Assembly: GCA_003222855.1 (NCBI GenBank)
Contig: QHXH01000224.1
Span: 1 to 7,770 of the forward strand
Source: Acidobacteriota bacterium
GTDB taxonomy: Bacteria; Acidobacteriota; Blastocatellia; Pyrinomonadales; Pyrinomonadaceae
Length of the DNA stretch: 7,770 nt
Direction: 5' to 3'
The notes under the pieces were generated by a model. It was not told the DNA's origin, searched no databases, and saw nothing but the letters and a program-made list of their open reading frames with translations. Made by a program: the position numbers and the translations under genes. Shown one piece after another: positions 5,425 to 7,770 of the stretch (position 1 is its first letter; each line of letters begins with the position of its first letter).

Positions 5425-6390
5425 CTAGATCGATTGAAGATTTGGATTGAACGCCAGATAAGCCGCGCCGAGCAAGCCTGCGTCGTCGCCGCATTCAGCC
5501 GGCACAACCTTAACTTCTTTAGCCGGCACGGGGAAAGCCCGTTCGGCGATCTCGCGGTGCATATGTTTCTCAAACAGTTCCCACGCATTCACAACTCCGC
5601 CGCCAATCACAATCATCTCGGGATTGATAATATTGATTAGATTTGCCAGGCCAATGCCAAGATAGACACCCATGCGCCGAAAGACTTCCAGCGCAAGTTC
5701 ATCGCCCTGGATGCCGGCCTGATAAATGTCTTCCGCGGTAATACTGTCCGCGCTGTGAAGCAAAGAGTTCGAATAACGCGGTCTTGCTTCGCGGGCCATG
5801 CGAACGATGGCCGTCGCCGACGCATATACTTCCAGGCATCCGCGACTGCCGCACAGACACGCGACACCACCAAATGGATCGACGCACATGTGTCCGATCT
5901 CTGCGGCCGAGTCGTTCACCCCACGCCATAGTTTCCCGTCGAGAATTATTCCCCCGCCAACGCCTGTTCCCAGCGTTACACAGACGATGGTACGGCGGCC
6001 GTGCCCGGCCCCCTGCCACATTTCGCCCACCGCGGCGGCGTTCGCATCGTTTTCGAGGACCGCGGGCAACTTCAGCTCGCTTGTCAAAGCAGCAGTCAGG
6101 CGAAATCCATCCAGACATGCTACGTTGGGCGCCTTCACCACCACGCCCTGGGCGACGTTCACTGATCCGGGGACAACGACCGATACCGCGCGAATGCAAT
6201 CGCCGCTGATCTTACTTTGTGTCTCGCACTCGCGGACCGCAAGCACCAGCGCCTGGACAATTTCATCCGGCTCTGTGGCCTGAGGTGTTCTCTGTTTGAG
6301 GCGAAAATTGACCTGCCCATTTTCAGCAACAGTCGCAGCACGCAGATGTGTCCCGCCGAGATCGGCAGCAAAGACGACTTCACTCTTCAT
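5425..6390 (-). CDS. ROK family sugar kinase (glucokinase-like)
   Basis: The product is 321 residues, a typical ROK length, starting at ATG 6390-6388 (MKSEVVFAADLGGTHLRAAT). An upstream in-frame start at 6474 would add 28 non-family residues and overlap the cytochrome gene, so it was not chosen. Motifs in order: DLGGT phosphate loop (10-14), ENDANAAAVGE with the catalytic Asp at 115, GTGVGGGI (141-148), EIGH with His167, and the zinc motif CLCGSRGCLE (Cys178, Cys180, Cys185). The C-terminal adenosine-site region includes NPEMIVIGGGVVNAWE. There is no N-terminal helix-turn-helix, so it is an enzyme rather than a ROK repressor. It likely phosphorylates glucose or a related hexose or N-acetyl sugar with ATP in the cytosol; the exact substrate cannot be read from sequence. 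It follows the cytochrome gene by 28 bp and was probably cotranscribed from the right. Confidence 0.93.
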   Translation of the reverse strand: MKSEVVFAADLGGTHLRAATVAENGQVNFRLKQRTPQATEPDEIVQALVLAVRECETQSKISGDCIRAVSVVVPGSVNVAQGVVVKAPNVACLDGFRLTAALTSELKLPAVLENDANAAAVGEMWQGAGHGRRTIVCVTLGTGVGGGIILDGKLWRGVNDSAAEIGHMCVDPFGGVACLCGSRGCLEVYASATAIVRMAREARPRYSNSLLHSADSITAEDIYQAGIQGDELALEVFRRMGVYLGIGLANLINIINPEMIVIGGGVVNAWELFEKHMHREIAERAFPVPAKEVKVVPAECGDDAGLLGAAYLAFNPNLQSI

Positions 6391-6418
6391 TCGCCCAGCC
6401 TGCGAGTTCGAGCCGGCT

Positions 6419-6820
6419 TCAGGATTTTTGATTCCTAAACCTCCGCACATAATCGACCAGGTGACGAATCTCACTGCGCGTTAATTTTCTGCCAAACGCC
6501 GGCATCCCACCTTTGCCGTGAGTCACAATTGAAACCAGACTTCCGGTACTCGTGATATCCGAATGTTTTCGCCACCAATCAGGATCGGTGAAATCAGGGG
6601 CGTTGTACGTATGCCCCAGCGGCGTGTCGCCACCGCCGTCAGCGCCGTGACAACGCGCACAGTTGTTCCTGAACAGATCGCCGACCTGAGTTCCGGAGGA
6701 TCTAGCTACGGATCGTCTTTGCGGAGGCGTAGCTCGGCTAACTGTTAAATCAAGTAGAAAAAGTGCGGATGCTAATAGAACCAGACAAATAAGAACCAGC
6801 CGCAGCACGGTTTGTTTCAT
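6419..6820 (-). CDS. Small membrane-anchored or exported c-type cytochrome
   Basis: The product is 133 residues. Residues 1-24 are a hydrophobic signal or anchor (LRLVLICLVLLASALFLLDL). A single haem site CARCHG gives Cys54, Cys57 and His58. The likely distal ligand is Met106 in GKGGMPAFGRKL, followed by the C-terminal helix RSEIRHLVDYVRRF. This is the class I monohaem cytochrome c fold (cbb3-type/cytochrome c551-like, Cytochrome_CBB3 domain). It carries electrons in the periplasm; partners are unknown. ATG 6820 was chosen because the signal peptide starts there. An AGGAG lies at 6840-6836, about 15 bases away, which is longer than ideal. The gene lies 23 bp after the TPR gene and 28 bp before the ROK gene, indicating an operon. 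Confidence 0.92.
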   Translation of the reverse strand: MKQTVLRLVLICLVLLASALFLLDLTVSRATPPQRRSVARSSGTQVGDLFRNNCARCHGADGGGDTPLGHTYNAPDFTDPDWWRKHSDITSTGSLVSIVTHGKGGMPAFGRKLTRSEIRHLVDYVRRFRNQKS

Positions 6821-6843
6821 TCCGGGCGCTCATTGCTCCTTTG

Positions 6844-7770
6844 TTATTCTCCCGGCGTCCGGCTCAGCTCGTGAACGTGCCAATAGACGCTTTCATTGCT
6901 CATCTCGGAATGCTTGCGCAGAAACTGATTCGCCAGCGATAAGGCGCCGGGATCGTCTTTGAGATCGGCAAAGATCTTTGCCTCGCGCTTTGCGTCTTCA
7001 GTCCGGCCGATCTTTCGATAGACCAGCATCAGATTGTAGTGGGCGCTGAGATCCTCCGGATCGATTGCCAGGATTTTGCCGAAGCATTCAAGCGCGCCCT
7101 GGTAATCACGCTTGATCTTACAAAGCTCGCCGAGTTGTTGAAGTGATATGCGATCCCGGGGGAAAGCCGTTAGTACCTGTCTGATATTGCTTTCGGCCTG
7201 GTCCAACTGACCCCGCTTCATGAAGATTCGCGCCTGCTGAAACAAAGCTCTCATGTTTGTCGGGTCGCTTTTCACAACTGCCTCAAGGATCTTTGCCGCC
7301 TCGTCATATTGTTCAAGTTCGATGTTCGCCAGCGCGCGATTAACCTGCGCCATGGAACGATATTTTTCATCGAGTTCGGCGGCGTGTGTGAATGCATCGA
7401 TCGCCAGCGGGTATTGTCTCTGGTCGAACAGCGCGATGCCATAGTTATTCCACCGCCGCCAATCCGGCATCGCAGTTTTGTCGTTGGGATTCGGCGCCGG
7501 CGGCTGGTTGTCGCCAACTCGCAATACGTACTCAGTAGATGCCATCGTCACAATTGGATAGTCGACGGACTTGCCCAGCACGTAATCACTGAACACGCGC
7601 GTGAAGCGGCGATAGCGTACCCGCGCGGTTAGGCGCAGTGTGCCGGCGACGTTTTGGGGAACCTGAAACTGATAGCGCGCCACGTCAGACCGCCCGGAGT
7701 TGATCTGATTATTCTGGGCAAACACCCGGGTGCGCCAGATGTGATGTTTGTCGTTATAAGTGCCGTCAGC
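6844..7770 (-). CDS. C-terminal part of a TPR-containing exported protein (5' end outside window)
   Basis: The minus-strand frame is open to the window edge (309 codons) and ends at TAA 6846-6844. The first 80 residues are a beta-rich segment: RTRVFAQNNQINSGRSDVAR, then FQVPQNVAGTLRLTARVRYR and VDYPIVTMASTEYVLRVGDN. A Pro/Asn linker follows, then about five TPR units, with pieces such as NNYGIALFDQRQYPLAIDAF, QVNRALANIELEQYDEAAKI and AHYNLMLVYRKIGRTEDAKR. This arrangement resembles the tail of large multihaem cytochrome/TPR proteins of Acidobacteriota, but no haem motif is present in the visible part, so that identity is inference. The GTG at 7725 is internal, since family-like sequence continues upstream (GTYNDKHHIWRTR). 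The monohaem cytochrome gene follows after 23 bp, which suits a shared periplasmic electron-transfer function. Confidence 0.85.
   Translation of the reverse strand, partial: ADGTYNDKHHIWRTRVFAQNNQINSGRSDVARYQFQVPQNVAGTLRLTARVRYRRFTRVFSDYVLGKSVDYPIVTMASTEYVLRVGDNQPPAPNPNDKTAMPDWRRWNNYGIALFDQRQYPLAIDAFTHAAELDEKYRSMAQVNRALANIELEQYDEAAKILEAVVKSDPTNMRALFQQARIFMKRGQLDQAESNIRQVLTAFPRDRISLQQLGELCKIKRDYQGALECFGKILAIDPEDLSAHYNLMLVYRKIGRTEDAKREAKIFADLKDDPGALSLANQFLRKHSEMSNESVYWHVHELSRTPGE

Noticed and set aside
5798..6283. Plus-strand frames opposite the ROK kinase
   Set aside because: They are Pro/Arg-rich shadows of a well-supported gene with complete ROK motifs.
6391..6474. Longer start for the ROK kinase at 6474
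   Set aside because: The extra 28 residues do not look like the family and overlap the end of the cytochrome gene. The ROK fold begins right after Met at 6390.

Overview
The window looks like part of a chromosome, or a metagenome contig, from an Acidobacteriota-type bacterium. This is inferred from gene content, not from a marker gene: an ASPIC/UnbV FG-GAP protein, secreted TPR proteins, a DUF3179 membrane protein, a small c-type cytochrome and a ROK kinase. Moderate GC and clusters of short palindromic repeats fit the same picture. There is no rRNA, tRNA, integrase or transposase.

Layout. Plus strand: 2-1099 is the C-terminal part of a CRTAC1-like FG-GAP/ASPIC-UnbV protein. 1282-2700 is an exported TPR protein whose true C-terminus survives in another frame at 2678-2914. 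2924-4186 is a three-TM DUF3179 protein interrupted by one in-frame TGA at 3455-3457. Region 4187-4675 has no gene and holds about nine copies of a palindromic repeat. Minus strand: 4676-5172 is an AhpD-like, peroxidase-related protein with an in-frame TGA at 4888-4890 and a later frameshift. 5264-5397 is a 36-bp perfect inverted repeat. 5425-6390 is a ROK sugar kinase, 6419-6820 a membrane-anchored cytochrome c, and 6844-7770 the C-terminal part of a TPR protein. The last three look like one operon reading leftwards.

Main result. The window appears to hold two selenocysteine (Sec) protein genes facing each other across the repeat cluster. In the DUF3179 gene the TGA replaces the first Cys of the family's TYCxLC motif, giving TYUTLCHTG. 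In the AhpD-like gene the TGA replaces the second Cys of the CxxC redox motif, giving CHYUIESH. Conserved family sequence continues in frame after both stops. A hairpin lies just downstream of each TGA, with loop GGUCU in one and GUU in the other, at the spacing expected of a bacterial SECIS. GGUCU also occurs within the E. coli fdhF SECIS loop. Ordinary annotation would break each gene in two or call it a pseudogene.

Caution. The TPR gene and the AhpD-like gene each also carry what looks like an internal deletion of about 70-75 nt with a frameshift. Gene decay or assembly error therefore has to be considered. The DUF3179 gene has no lesion other than the TGA and is the strongest case. The selenoprotein machinery (selA, selB, selC, selD) is not in this window.
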